Origin: JALYRV01 sp040902895
GTDB taxonomy: Bacteria; Acidobacteriota; Vicinamibacteria; Vicinamibacterales; SCN-69-37
Assembly: GCA_040902895.1 (NCBI GenBank)
Contig: JBBDWL010000087.1
Span: forward strand, 53,249-117,248
Direction: 5' to 3'
Length of the DNA: 64,000 bases
Shown here one piece after another: positions 49,254 to 59,087 of this stretch (position 1 is its first letter; every line of letters starts with the position of its first letter). Made by a program: the position numbers and the translations under genes. The notes under the pieces were generated by a model that worked only from the letters and a program-made list of their open reading frames with translations, was not told the DNA's origin and made no database searches.

Positions 49254-50588
49254 ATGACCACAACGAAATCGCAAACGATGACCGGCGCCGACATGGTGGC
49301 GCTGTGCAAGCACCACACGATCTTCGAGTGGTCGGCGCAGAGTGCGGTCGATCCGATTCCGGTCGCGGGTGCGAAGGGTGTGTATTTCTGGACGCCCGAG
49401 GGCAAGCGGTTTCTCGATTTCAACAGCCAGCTGATGTGCGTGAACATCGGGCACGGTGACGAGCGCGTCATCAAGGCCATTCAGGATCAGGCCGCCGTGC
49501 TCGCCTACGCGAATCCGTTCATGGCGACCGAGCCACGCGCGCGTCTCGGCGCGAAGCTGGCCGGGATCACGCCGGGCGACATCGACACGTTCTTCTTCAC
49601 GAACGGCGGCGCCGAGGCGAACGAGAATGCGATCAAGGTCGCGCGCTGGTACACGGGCCGCCACAAGATTCTGGCGCGCTATCGCTCGTATCACGGCGGC
49701 ACGGCAGGATCGATGACGCTGACCGGCGATCCGCGCCGTTGGGCCGCCGAACCAGGCCTGCCTGGCATCGTCCACGTAATGGATCCGTACCATGGCGTTC
49801 AGCGTGGATGGGACAGCACGGAGCTCGCCCTGGCCAATCTCGAAGAGCAGATTCAGTTCGAAGGCCCCGACAAGATTGCGGCCTTCATCCTCGAGCCGGT
49901 CACCGGCACGAACGGGATTCTGGTGCTGCCCGACGGCTATCTCAAAGGCGTGCGGGCGCTGTGCGACAAGTACGGCATTCTCATGATTGCCGACGAAGTC
50001 ATGTCGGGGTTCGGCCGCACCGGGAAAATGTTCGCGATCGATCACTGGGGCATCGTGCCCGACCTTATGACGATGGCGAAGGGGCTGACGAGCGCGTATG
50101 TGCAGCTTGGCGCCGTCGGCATGCGGCGGCCGATTGCGGAGTTCTTCCGCGACAAGGTGTTCTCAGGCGGGCTGACGTACAACAGCCATCCGCTCGCGTG
50201 CGCGGCCGCCATTGCGACGCTGGATGTGTATGAACAGGACGGCCTCATCGATCGGGCCGCGAAAACAGGCGTGCTGATGAAGTCGCGGCTCGAGGATCTG
50301 GCGAAGCGTCATCCGTGTGTGGGCGCCGTGCGATCGATCGGATTGTTCGGGATTGTCGAATTGGTCCGCGATCGCAAGACCATGGAGCCGATGGCGCCCT
50401 ACAACGGCACGTCGGCCGAGATGAAGGCGCTGTCGGCCTTCTTCCGCGAGAACGGCCTTTATACGTTCGTCCGCTGGAACACGTTCTTCACGAATCCGCC
50501 GCTGACGATTACGCAAGCCGAGCTCGACGAGGGGTTCGAGATCATCGATCGCGGCCTTGCAGAGGCCGACAAAGCCGTCGTCTCATAA
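49254..50588 (+). CDS. Beta-alanine (omega-amino acid) aminotransferase, class III
   Basis: 444 aa from ATG 49254; the frame runs upstream through the AT-rich palindrome, which is not coding-like. PLP enzyme: FFTNGGAEANENAIKVARWY, YRSYHGGTAGSMTLTGDPRR, DEVMSGFGRTGKMFAIDHWG and K276 in TMAKGLTSAYVQLG (Schiff-base lysine). Next to beta-ureidopropionase and mmsA it probably converts beta-alanine and 3-aminoisobutyrate to the semialdehydes. Its last bases overlap the convergent regulator. Confidence 0.92.
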   Translation: MTTTKSQTMTGADMVALCKHHTIFEWSAQSAVDPIPVAGAKGVYFWTPEGKRFLDFNSQLMCVNIGHGDERVIKAIQDQAAVLAYANPFMATEPRARLGAKLAGITPGDIDTFFFTNGGAEANENAIKVARWYTGRHKILARYRSYHGGTAGSMTLTGDPRRWAAEPGLPGIVHVMDPYHGVQRGWDSTELALANLEEQIQFEGPDKIAAFILEPVTGTNGILVLPDGYLKGVRALCDKYGILMIADEVMSGFGRTGKMFAIDHWGIVPDLMTMAKGLTSAYVQLGAVGMRRPIAEFFRDKVFSGGLTYNSHPLACAAAIATLDVYEQDGLIDRAAKTGVLMKSRLEDLAKRHPCVGAVRSIGLFGIVELVRDRKTMEPMAPYNGTSAEMKALSAFFRENGLYTFVRWNTFFTNPPLTITQAELDEGFEIIDRGLAEADKAVVS

Positions 50589-52313
50589 TCCCTCGCCCGG
50601 GAAATTCAACCGCTCCACCAGCGATCGAAAACGCGGATCGCCGCGCACCTCGTCGAACCGGGCATCCACATTGAGAAACGGCAGAAACGACGAGTAGTCG
50701 TCGTACGCTTTCGACAGCCGCTCAAACGCGCGCTCCGAATCATTGAGCGCCAGATGCAGCAGCGCGAGGTCATAGAGCGACACGTATTCGCGGGCGCAGA
50801 GATCCTCGAGTTGTTTCAGGATCGCGGCTGCCTCGGCGCGGCGCCCGGCTTTCGCGTGCGCGTATCCGATGGCGGCGAGCACCGTTGCGCCGCGGCTGTG
50901 CGACGGCAGGCTGACCTTCTGGAACGCCTCGATGGCGCGGTCATAGGCGCCCTGCCTCTCGTACACGAGTCCAAGGTGGTAGTAGAGCGGCGTGTGCGCC
51001 GGATCCAGCTCGAGCGCCTCCGAAATCTCCTCGAGCGCCCGATCGTAGCGTCGCGCCATATAGAGGATGAACAATCGGTTTAACCGCGCATTCACGGCAA
51101 GCGGGTCGAGTTCCAGCGCCCGATTCGCCTCGGCGATCGCGGCGTCGAACCGCCCGTACGCCGCCAGCAGATTGCCGTAGTAGTAGTGCGCCGAGTCGTA
51201 CCCGGCGTTCAACGCGATCGCGCGCCTGAACTGCTGCTCGGCGGCGGCCCACTTGAACTGGTGCATCCGCAGATGCCCCAGTGATGTGTGCGGCTCCGCC
51301 ACCATGTCGTCGAGCCGAAGACCCTCGAACAGTGCCCGTTCGGCGAGCATGAATGCCTCGCGTGGGGGCAGGTAGTTGTAGTCCAGTTGCGTGAGGTACA
51401 CGTCGGCCAAGCCGGCGTAGGCGGGCGCGTAACTCGAATCGATCTCGATAGCCTGATTGAAATACTGGACGCTTTTGAGCAACGCCTCACGCGCGCGCTT
51501 CTTCCAGAAGTACCGGCCTTTCAGATAGGCCTCATACACGCGCGGGTCGACCACGCGCGGGCTCGCAAGCTGCACGCGTGCCTGCGGCGTCAACTGGATT
51601 CCGATCTCGCGCGCCACCGCCTGCGCGACGTCGGCCTGGAGGCCCAGAATATCGCCGGCGCCGCGGTCGAAGCTTTCGGCCCAGAGGTGCGTCCGATCCC
51701 CGATCCGAATCAACTGCGTCGTCACGCGAATCCGGCCGTCGCCGCGGCGCAGGCTTCCTTCGAGCGCGTGCGACACGGCCAGCTCACGGCCGATCATCTC
51801 GATGCTCTTGTCCGTGCGCTTGTACCGCATCGCCGACGTACGGGCGATGACCCCAAGCCCCTCCGGATTGAGACGGGCGAGCTGCGCGATCACTTCTTCG
51901 GTGAGCCCGTCGCTGAGATAGTCCTCGTCGGGATCGCCGGTCAGGTTCTGAAACGGGAGCACGACAAGCATGGCCCGCCCGGGGGCAGGCGCTGCCGCGG
52001 GCGTGACGCCCGCCAGAAAGCGATAGCCGCGCCGTGGAACGGTCTCGATGAACCTGGGCGTCTCGGCGGCGTCGCCGAGCGCGGCCCGGATCTGCCGGAT
52101 GCAGTAGTTGAGACCCTGATCGAAGTCGACGAACGTATCGCCGGCCCAGACCTGCTTCTGAATCTCTTCGCGCGAGACGAGCTCGCCGGCGCGGGAGGCA
52201 AGCAGCATCAGGACCTTTGAAGGCTGCGGCTGCAGGTGGATCGGCGTGTCGCCTCTGCGCAGCTCGCCTCCCGCCAGATCCAGCTCGAAGACGTCAAACC
52301 GCACGCGCGACAC
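50583..52313 (-). CDS. CadC-like winged-helix regulator with TPR domain
   Basis: 576 aa. N-terminal OmpR/PhoB-type winged helix (RFDVFELDLAGGELRRGD, QVWAGDTFVDFDQGLNYCIR, IETVPRRGYRFLA). Then a FlgO-like/adenylate-cyclase-associated domain (VLPFQNLTGDPDEDYLSDGL, then LTEEVIAQLARLN) and eight or so TPRs (ELDPLAVNARLNRLFILYMA, YYHLGLVYERQGAYDRAIEA). No TM helix is seen, unlike true CadC. A DNA-binding regulator that senses by protein contact; target unknown. It could control the pyrimidine cluster, with which it is convergent. Confidence 0.9.
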   Translation of the reverse strand: MSRVRFDVFELDLAGGELRRGDTPIHLQPQPSKVLMLLASRAGELVSREEIQKQVWAGDTFVDFDQGLNYCIRQIRAALGDAAETPRFIETVPRRGYRFLAGVTPAAAPAPGRAMLVVLPFQNLTGDPDEDYLSDGLTEEVIAQLARLNPEGLGVIARTSAMRYKRTDKSIEMIGRELAVSHALEGSLRRGDGRIRVTTQLIRIGDRTHLWAESFDRGAGDILGLQADVAQAVAREIGIQLTPQARVQLASPRVVDPRVYEAYLKGRYFWKKRAREALLKSVQYFNQAIEIDSSYAPAYAGLADVYLTQLDYNYLPPREAFMLAERALFEGLRLDDMVAEPHTSLGHLRMHQFKWAAAEQQFRRAIALNAGYDSAHYYYGNLLAAYGRFDAAIAEANRALELDPLAVNARLNRLFILYMARRYDRALEEISEALELDPAHTPLYYHLGLVYERQGAYDRAIEAFQKVSLPSHSRGATVLAAIGYAHAKAGRRAEAAAILKQLEDLCAREYVSLYDLALLHLALNDSERAFERLSKAYDDYSSFLPFLNVDARFDEVRGDPRFRSLVERLNFPGEGL

Positions 52314-52433
52314 GCCGCCATTATAGGAGGCCTCACAGGGAATTCATGGCTTCCTCATGCCGCGCGCATGGCGCCCGCGCGCGGCGCCGCATAGAATGCC
52401 CGCGACCGAAAAACGAGACATCCAGGAGGCAAT

Positions 52434-53111
52434 ATGACGACTGTTCTAGAAGCCCTTCGCATCGGTGACGTGGTTCCCGATTTCGAGGCCGACACCACCG
52501 AAGGGCGCATCCGCTTTCACGAGTGGATTGGCACATCGTGGGCCGTGCTGTTTTCCCACCCGAAAGACTTCACACCGGTGTGTACGACCGAACTGGGATA
52601 CATGGCCCGACTGAAGCCGGAGTTCGACCGGCGCAACACGAAGGTCATCGGCCTGAGCGTGGACTCGGTCGACAATCACACGCGCTGGTCGCAAGACATC
52701 AAGGAAACGCAGGGACACGCGCCGAACTACCCGATGGTGGGCGACACCACCCTCGAGGTTTCGAAGCGATTCGGCATGCTGCCCGCAAGCACCGAAGGCT
52801 CGTGTGAAGGCCGCACGCCGGCCGACAACCAGACCGTGCGCAGCGTTTTCATCATCGGCCCCGACAGAAAGATCAAGGCGATGCTGGCCTATCCGATGAC
52901 GACGGGCAGGAACTTCGACGAGGTGCTGCGCGTGATCGACTCGCTGCAGTTGACCGCCGCGCACAGAGTGGCGACGCCGGTGAACTGGCAGCAGGGCGAC
53001 GATGTGATCATCGCCGGATCGGTCTCCGATGACGAGGCCCGAAAGATCTATCCCGAGGGATGGAAGGCGCCGAAGCCGTATCTGCGAATCGTGCCGCAGC
53101 CGGGCCGCTAG
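52434..53111 (+). CDS. 1-Cys peroxiredoxin (Prx6 type)
   Basis: 225 aa, ATG 52434 with AGGAGG just upstream. The peroxidatic C50 lies in HPKDFTPVCTTELG, and the C-terminal Prx6 extension (WQQGDDVIIAGSVSDDEARK, LRIVPQPGR) is present. Cytoplasmic peroxide reductase. It has an ordinary TGT cysteine codon, in contrast to the secreted peroxiredoxin at 39074. Confidence 0.95.
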   Translation: MTTVLEALRIGDVVPDFEADTTEGRIRFHEWIGTSWAVLFSHPKDFTPVCTTELGYMARLKPEFDRRNTKVIGLSVDSVDNHTRWSQDIKETQGHAPNYPMVGDTTLEVSKRFGMLPASTEGSCEGRTPADNQTVRSVFIIGPDRKIKAMLAYPMTTGRNFDEVLRVIDSLQLTAAHRVATPVNWQQGDDVIIAGSVSDDEARKIYPEGWKAPKPYLRIVPQPGR

Positions 53112-53138
53112 CCCACGCCTCGGATCTATCCGCCGGCC

Positions 53139-53954
53139 ATGGAGGATTCACCGTACGGTTGTGCGGAACTGGTCGATGTCTACGACCGCGTCGCGGTTCC
53201 GCTGCAGTTCGCGCCCCCAGCCAACGATCTCGTCACCGCGCTGCATCTTCGAGAAGGCGAGCGGGTGCTGGATGTCGGGACGGGCACCGGGGTCGCTGCA
53301 GCGGCCGCCGCGGCGGCCGTGGGTCCTGCGGGAACCGTCATCGGCATCGATCCATCGCTGCTGATGCTCGGACGCGCCTGGTTGAGAGGCACCGTATGCG
53401 TCGTTGCAGCCCGGGCTCCGGACCTGCCTTTCCGGGAGAGCTGCTTCGACGCCGTCATGGCGAACTTCGTTCTCTCGCACATGAAGGACCCGGCCGCTGC
53501 GCTCGCAACGATGACGCAGGTTCTTCGGTGTGACGGCCGTCTCGGCGTCAGCAGCTGGGGGGCTCGTGCCTCGCTGGCCTCGACCCTGTGGTCCGACATC
53601 GTCGCGCTCTTTACGAGCGCGGACGATCTGAAACCCGCCTTCGAGCGGGTCATCCCGGGTGACGCGTGGTTCTCGGATGCGGCCAATGTTCAACGCGCGA
53701 TGCGCGACGCGGGTCTCGCCGGAATCGAGGTCCTTCACCGCGAATACCCAGTCACGATCTCCGTTGCCGACTATCTGGCGATGAGGCAGTCGAGCGTCGA
53801 AGGAATGCTGGTACGCCGCCGGCTGAGCAGTCTCGAGTGGGAGATGTTCAGCCGCCACCTTGCCGAGCGGTTTCGCGGCCGGTTTGGCGATTCGATCTCG
53901 TATCGTCGCGACGTGAATATCCTTGTGGGGACCAAACGGCAGCACTCTTGCTAG
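53139..53954 (+). CDS. Class I SAM-dependent methyltransferase
   Basis: 271 aa. Motif I VLDVGTGTGVAAAAA, motif II VIGIDPS, and FDAVMANFVLSHMKDPAAAL are Methyltransf_11/25-type signatures. The C-terminal ~100 residues (from LWSDIVALFTSADDLKP) form a variable substrate cap. Substrate unknown; quinone/sterol-like or polyketide methyltransferases share this layout. Follows the Prx6 gene by 27 nt. Confidence 0.88.
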   Translation: MEDSPYGCAELVDVYDRVAVPLQFAPPANDLVTALHLREGERVLDVGTGTGVAAAAAAAAVGPAGTVIGIDPSLLMLGRAWLRGTVCVVAARAPDLPFRESCFDAVMANFVLSHMKDPAAALATMTQVLRCDGRLGVSSWGARASLASTLWSDIVALFTSADDLKPAFERVIPGDAWFSDAANVQRAMRDAGLAGIEVLHREYPVTISVADYLAMRQSSVEGMLVRRRLSSLEWEMFSRHLAERFRGRFGDSISYRRDVNILVGTKRQHSC

Positions 53955-53978
53955 ATCAGGGAGTTTGGTCTAACTCCC

Positions 53979-56201
53979 ATGGAAACTCGCGTCCGATCCG
54001 GATTGCTCTATGCCTGGAAGGGCCCATCGCTTCTGATCGTGACGCCGCGCGGCGACTGCGGGAGTGGCGAACAGCTGTCCGGCTTTTACTATCGCGAGGC
54101 GCGGTTTCTTCAGACGTGCCGGCTTGAAGTGAACGGAGAGCCGCCATGGCTCTGCGAAGCGGCGGCCGTTGCTCCCGATCGTCTGGACTTTGCCTATTCG
54201 TACCCGGAAATCGCCGAGTACGGAGGAGGCGGCAGCGGGCAATCGGGCGATGACGAGCCGGTGAATGCGGAAGGCGTCCCGCAGCGCGCGATCGACGTCC
54301 GAGTTGGTTATCGCGTCGGCCTCAATCACCTGACATTGCTCGCGACGTTCGGCAACCGCGCGCGCCGCGCGCTCGAATTCGAAGCGGCGTGGATTCTCGA
54401 GGCCGATTTTGCCGACATCCAGGAGGCCCAGCACGCGAAACGGCAGCAGACAGCTCCGGTTCGTGCGGAAGGATCTGCCGGCCGTCTCGAGATCTCCTAT
54501 GACCATCCACGTCTTCACTACCGCACGTCGATAGCGCTGCCGCGCGAGCACCAGTGGCAGACCAGCGGCGGACGCGCCGCCACGCGGCTCGTGCTTGATC
54601 CCGGTCAGACAGTGGACATCCAGATACGCATTGCGGCGATCGATCAGGACGGCCTCTTGACCGGAGAGGACATCGCCGAGCGTGCGCGTGCTCTCGAGCG
54701 CTGGCAGGCGAGCTTCGCGCGCGTGGAGGCGCCCGGCAACCGCGTGTTCGAAGACGTGCTTGCGAACAACGTTCGCGACGTTGCCTCGTTCGCGCTGGCC
54801 GAAGGCGAGCCCGACGAATGGCTCGCCCTGCAGGCCGGCATGCCGCTGTATCCGGCACTCTTCGGCCGCGACGCCGTCACGGCGGGCTGGCAGGCGGCAT
54901 CTGTCGATCAGGGCGCGTCACTCGACGCGGCGCTGACGCGGCTTGGCCGCATGCAAAGCGATCGCGATCATGACTGGACCGATGAGGAGCCGGGCCGCAT
55001 CCCCTATCAAGTGCGGCGCGGTCCGTTAGCGCTCCTCGAGCTGAATCCGTACGCCGCCTACTACGCCGATTACGCGAGTCCCTTGATGTACGTGATCTCA
55101 CTCGCCAACCTGTTCATGTGGACCGGCGACGAGGCACGGGTGCGGCGTCATTGGGATACGGCGCGCAGGATTCTCGACTGGGCGCGCGAGCGCGGCGATC
55201 TCGATCATGACGGATATCTCGAGTACCAGACGCGATCGTCGGCAGGCACCAAGAACCAGGGGTGGAAAGACAGCGGCGACGCCATCATCTATGAAGACGG
55301 ATCGGCCGTGCCGCCGCCCATCGCCACCTGCGAGCTGCAAGGCTACTGGTTCGCCGCACAGCAGCTCTTCGGCCTGGTGAGCGAAATGATCGGCGCATCC
55401 GGCGACGGCAAGGCGCATCTGGCCGCCGCGCACGATCTCAAGGTGCGATTCAATCGTGACTGGTGGATCGACGCGCAGCAGTTCTTCGCGCTGGCGATGG
55501 ATCCTGACAAGCGGCTGATCGACGCCCCCAGCTCGAACGTGGGCCACTGTCTCGCGAGCGGCATCATCGACGCCGATCATCTGCCGCCCGCCGTGGGCCG
55601 CCTGTTCGCTCCTGACATGTTCAGCGGCTGGGGCATTCGCACGCTGTCATCGGATCACGCCTACTACAACCCTCTCAGCTATCACCGAGGCAGTGTGTGG
55701 GGCGTCGAGCAGGGCACGATCCTGTTCGGCCTGCGGCGGTTCGGGTTCGATGCCCGCGTGCACGACCTGGCATCGGCGCTCTTCGATCTCGCGCGGCTGT
55801 ATCCGGAGTACCGCATCCCCGAATGCGTGGGCGGCTACGCGCGCGGGGACTATGCCACGCCGGGCGCATACCCGCAGTCCAACACCCCACAGCTCTGGAA
55901 CGCCACGGCGTTTCCTCTGATGGTCCAGACGCTGCTTGGCCTGCTTCCGGTCGCGCCGCTCGGCACGCTGATGCTCGATCCCATCCTGCCGCCATGGCTG
56001 CCGGACGTGGTCCTGCACGATCTGAAAGTGGGACAGGCCACGGTCACGCTGCGCGCGTGGCGCACAAAAGATGGCGCCTGCGACTTCGACGTCGTCCGCA
56101 AGCAGGGTGAGCTTCGGATTGTCCGGCAACCGCCGCCGGAGTCGCTGTCAGCCAGCCTCGCCGATCGCGCCGGGGCCCTGGTTGGCTCGATATTTCATTA
56201 G
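53979..56201 (+). CDS. Glycogen debranching-like amylo-alpha-1,6-glucosidase
   Basis: 740 aa. The N-terminal GDE_N_bis beta-domain (LSGFYYREARFLQTCRLEVN) is followed by an (alpha/alpha)6 barrel with LYPALFGRDAVTAGW, RIPYQVRRGPLALLELNPYA, TKNQGWKDSGDAI and SVWGVEQGTILFGLRRF; acidic residues in GWKDSGD and PECVGGY are plausible catalytic positions. No signal peptide. Probably trims alpha-1,6 branches or related glucosides; family members with this architecture are often annotated only as glycogen debranching proteins. Confidence 0.88.
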   Translation: METRVRSGLLYAWKGPSLLIVTPRGDCGSGEQLSGFYYREARFLQTCRLEVNGEPPWLCEAAAVAPDRLDFAYSYPEIAEYGGGGSGQSGDDEPVNAEGVPQRAIDVRVGYRVGLNHLTLLATFGNRARRALEFEAAWILEADFADIQEAQHAKRQQTAPVRAEGSAGRLEISYDHPRLHYRTSIALPREHQWQTSGGRAATRLVLDPGQTVDIQIRIAAIDQDGLLTGEDIAERARALERWQASFARVEAPGNRVFEDVLANNVRDVASFALAEGEPDEWLALQAGMPLYPALFGRDAVTAGWQAASVDQGASLDAALTRLGRMQSDRDHDWTDEEPGRIPYQVRRGPLALLELNPYAAYYADYASPLMYVISLANLFMWTGDEARVRRHWDTARRILDWARERGDLDHDGYLEYQTRSSAGTKNQGWKDSGDAIIYEDGSAVPPPIATCELQGYWFAAQQLFGLVSEMIGASGDGKAHLAAAHDLKVRFNRDWWIDAQQFFALAMDPDKRLIDAPSSNVGHCLASGIIDADHLPPAVGRLFAPDMFSGWGIRTLSSDHAYYNPLSYHRGSVWGVEQGTILFGLRRFGFDARVHDLASALFDLARLYPEYRIPECVGGYARGDYATPGAYPQSNTPQLWNATAFPLMVQTLLGLLPVAPLGTLMLDPILPPWLPDVVLHDLKVGQATVTLRAWRTKDGACDFDVVRKQGELRIVRQPPPESLSASLADRAGALVGSIFH

Positions 56202-56228
56202 GACGTTTCTGGAAACGGAGCGTGTGCC

Positions 56229-57242
56229 ATGCGCATCACATTGAAGCCGATTGGCGAGCAGGTGATTGTCATCACCGGCGCCTCGAGCGGCATCGGCCTT
56301 GTCACGGCGAAGGAAGCGGCCCGCCGCGGCGCTCGCGTCGTCTTGTCCTCGCGTAACGCCGCGGACCTGGCGCGCGCCGTCGACGACATCCGGCGCGAGG
56401 GCGGACGTGCGACCTATGTCGTCGCGGATGTCGCCGACGAGAGCGAGGTCGATCGCATTGCCGGCGCCGCGGTGTCGGAGTTCGGCCGCATCGACACATG
56501 GGTGAACAACGCCGCGGTCTCCATGTACGGCCGCACGATGGACCTTGCGCTCGAAGACATGCGACGGCAGATGGATGTGAATTATTGGGGGCAGGTCCAC
56601 GGATCGCGTATCGCCGTCAGGCACATGCGCCAGCGCGGCGGAGCGGTGATTAACGTGGGAAGCGCGCTCTGCGACCGCGCGATTCCGCTGCAGGGCAACT
56701 ACTGCGCGGCCAAACACGCGCTGAAGGCATTCACCGACGCCCTGCGCATGGAGCTCGAGGAGGAAGGCGCGCCCGTGTCGATCACGCTCGTCAAGCCGGC
56801 CAGCATCGACACGCCGTTTTTCGAGAAAGCCCGCACCTATTTCGCCGTCGAGCCGCAGCCGGTGCCGCCCGTCTACGCGCCTGAAGTGGTCGCCGACGTG
56901 ATTCTGCACGCGGCCGAGCATCCGCTGCGCGAGCTGATTGCCGGGGGATCGGGCGCGAAACTGAGCGCCGCGAGGTTCCTGCCTCGGCTCGCCGATCTCT
57001 ACATGGAGCGATGGACGTTCGATTCGCAACAGACCGAGATTCCTGTCAACGGCCGCGCCGACAACCTGTACGAACCCGTGGCCGACGATGGCGGCGAGCG
57101 CGGACGGAACTGGAAAGGGCATACCCGCGAAAGCAGCGTGTATAGCCGTGCGTTTCTGAACCCGCGCGCGACCGCGGTTGTCGCCGGGCTCGCGCTGGGG
57201 CTGGGCTACGTCGCTGCCGCGAGAGCTCGCGCCTCTATTTAA
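56229..57242 (+). CDS. SDR family oxidoreductase
   Basis: 337 aa. GASSGIGLVTAKEAARRGAR is the NAD(P) glycine loop, NNAAV the SDR NNAG-like motif, and Y158-x-x-x-K162 (YCAAKHA) the active site. The C-terminal ~80 residues extend beyond the classical fold and end in a hydrophobic segment (AVVAGLALGLGYVAAARA), perhaps a membrane tether. Follows the debranching gene by 27 nt. Substrate unknown. Confidence 0.92.
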   Translation: MRITLKPIGEQVIVITGASSGIGLVTAKEAARRGARVVLSSRNAADLARAVDDIRREGGRATYVVADVADESEVDRIAGAAVSEFGRIDTWVNNAAVSMYGRTMDLALEDMRRQMDVNYWGQVHGSRIAVRHMRQRGGAVINVGSALCDRAIPLQGNYCAAKHALKAFTDALRMELEEEGAPVSITLVKPASIDTPFFEKARTYFAVEPQPVPPVYAPEVVADVILHAAEHPLRELIAGGSGAKLSAARFLPRLADLYMERWTFDSQQTEIPVNGRADNLYEPVADDGGERGRNWKGHTRESSVYSRAFLNPRATAVVAGLALGLGYVAAARARASI

Positions 57243-59001
57243 GCGTCACCTGCGCACTCCCCAGCAGGTCCGCGCCGTAGTCGTAGACGATGGCCTTCAC
57301 ATGGCGTGGCGTGCCGCTAAGCGGCACGCGAATGGTAAACGTCGCTCCGGTTTTCAGGGCCCCCTGATAGGCCTCCTCGGTGAGCGTGAGATCGATCTTG
57401 CTCAGAGACTCACCGACCGGCGCGCGCTTCTCGTCGCCGCAGTAAACCGCCACGTCCACCACGCCGCGGCGAATCCCGTTCTCGACGGGAAGCGAGATCC
57501 GTGCGATATCGACCGTGAGCTGAACGTCGAGCGCCCGCGGCCCTTCGGAAACAGGCGCGGTGCGGGCGACGCTGACCGGTATGTGCGCAATCGGCTTGTC
57601 GTGCATGGCCGCCGCCCGGATGCGGCTGAACGTCACGAAGTCACGGCGGTCGAGCGGCACGATCCGCGGCGACGCGTAATAGCCGCCGCGATGGTGCACG
57701 CGCAGGCCAGGCCGCCGCACTTTAATCTCAATCTTGCGGAATCGGCCGTCCGTGGCCGATTTCGCCGGCGCGTAGGCGAGCAGGTATTGAAATCCGATCC
57801 CGCGGTTCAGCCGATCGAACGCGGGGGCCGAGCGCGTGTAGGCCATCATCTGGCCGCCGGTGACGTCGGCAATCATGCGCAGATCCCGCACCGAAAAACT
57901 CTGTCTGTACACCATTCCGGGTGTCGGCACGTTCCGCATGTCAAGCCTCGATCCGCTGGACGTCATGACGAACCTGGCCGGCCCGGGGCCAACCATGCCC
58001 CCGGTCTGAATGATGTTGATCGCGATACGCGCGTCGCTGGCGACGGAAGCGAGGTGACTGTTGCCTTCCGTCAGGGGCAGCTGCACGCCATTATCCGTGA
58101 GAAAGAGCATGTGCTTCTCGCCCTCGAGATGCCGGAGGTAGTCGATAGCGGCATAGAGACTGCCAAGATCCTGAAATGTGCCTGGCGCCATCGCCACGTA
58201 CTCGTCGAACGAGAGTCCCGTGAGATCGGCCGTGATTTCGGATCGCATGTCCGGCAGAAAGCTCGCGTCGGGAAACGTCTTCAGAATCTCGTTGTGTATC
58301 AGGTCGTCTGCTGTCTTTCGGGTCTGGCGCACGCGTGATTCGATGTCGGAGGACGGCGAGGGTGTCAGATCGCGCGGCCGAAGCGCCGCCGCTTCGGCGA
58401 AAACGCCGTCGATCTCTTTCTGGATGTGCGCAGGGATTTCTCTGGAGCCGTACACGGCGCGCAGGCCGCTGAACCACTCGGCGAGCTGCGTTTCGATCTT
58501 CTCGTGACGGCCGCGGAACCGGTTGATGATGGCGGCGATCTGTGCGTGATCGTTGGTGAAATCGGTTGCCCGGTTCCACGCCATGACCGCGACTTGATCC
58601 TGCGGCAGAAGGTCGCGCGTTACGAAGGTCGCGAGGGCATCGACGTATTTCGAGGCGGCCTGGTGCCGGCCGCGGCCGAGCATGATCAGAAACACCCGCC
58701 GATTCAAGGCGCGCGGCGCGTCATCGACCGAGGTCCGGAACTGCGGCGCCATCGGGGCTGCCGCCGGATCCGCGGTAAACGTCTGCATCGAGAAATGCCG
58801 GATGACCTGCGGAACGCCGTCTTCCAGCACCACGAAGTCGTCAGCCGTGAGATCCGTGACAGGTGAACCGTCGCGATCCAGAACACGGACGTCGAGCGGA
58901 ACGAGCGTGACCTGAGATCGAATAAGCGGCGGCTTCTGCGGGACCGGTTGCTGCGCGATGACGAGAATCGGCAGGAAGGCAATGAGCGCGCGCCACGGCA
59001 T
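57235..59001 (-). CDS. Secreted VWFA-related protein (acidobacterial TIGR03436 type)
   Basis: 588 aa with a signal peptide (MPWRALIAFLPILVIAQQ). An N-terminal beta domain (VTLVPLDVRVLDRDGSPVTD, then LTADDFVVLEDGVPQ) precedes a von Willebrand A-like fold (RRVFLIMLGRGRHQAASKYV, HMLFLTDNG). The usual MIDAS DxSxS is not evident (IMLGRGRH), so metal binding is doubtful. A C-terminal beta domain (FRKIEIKVRRPGLRVHHRGG) is family-typical. These proteins are greatly expanded in acidobacteria; function unknown. Divergent from the next gene. Confidence 0.88.
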   Translation of the reverse strand: MPWRALIAFLPILVIAQQPVPQKPPLIRSQVTLVPLDVRVLDRDGSPVTDLTADDFVVLEDGVPQVIRHFSMQTFTADPAAAPMAPQFRTSVDDAPRALNRRVFLIMLGRGRHQAASKYVDALATFVTRDLLPQDQVAVMAWNRATDFTNDHAQIAAIINRFRGRHEKIETQLAEWFSGLRAVYGSREIPAHIQKEIDGVFAEAAALRPRDLTPSPSSDIESRVRQTRKTADDLIHNEILKTFPDASFLPDMRSEITADLTGLSFDEYVAMAPGTFQDLGSLYAAIDYLRHLEGEKHMLFLTDNGVQLPLTEGNSHLASVASDARIAINIIQTGGMVGPGPARFVMTSSGSRLDMRNVPTPGMVYRQSFSVRDLRMIADVTGGQMMAYTRSAPAFDRLNRGIGFQYLLAYAPAKSATDGRFRKIEIKVRRPGLRVHHRGGYYASPRIVPLDRRDFVTFSRIRAAAMHDKPIAHIPVSVARTAPVSEGPRALDVQLTVDIARISLPVENGIRRGVVDVAVYCGDEKRAPVGESLSKIDLTLTEEAYQGALKTGATFTIRVPLSGTPRHVKAIVYDYGADLLGSAQVTLK

Positions 59002-59087
59002 ATTGATGACTCTCGGCAGGCTGGCCCCGCCAGTCTACAACAGCAGGCGGAGATGCCGCAGGCGTATCATAGGAGCCGAACACCGCC

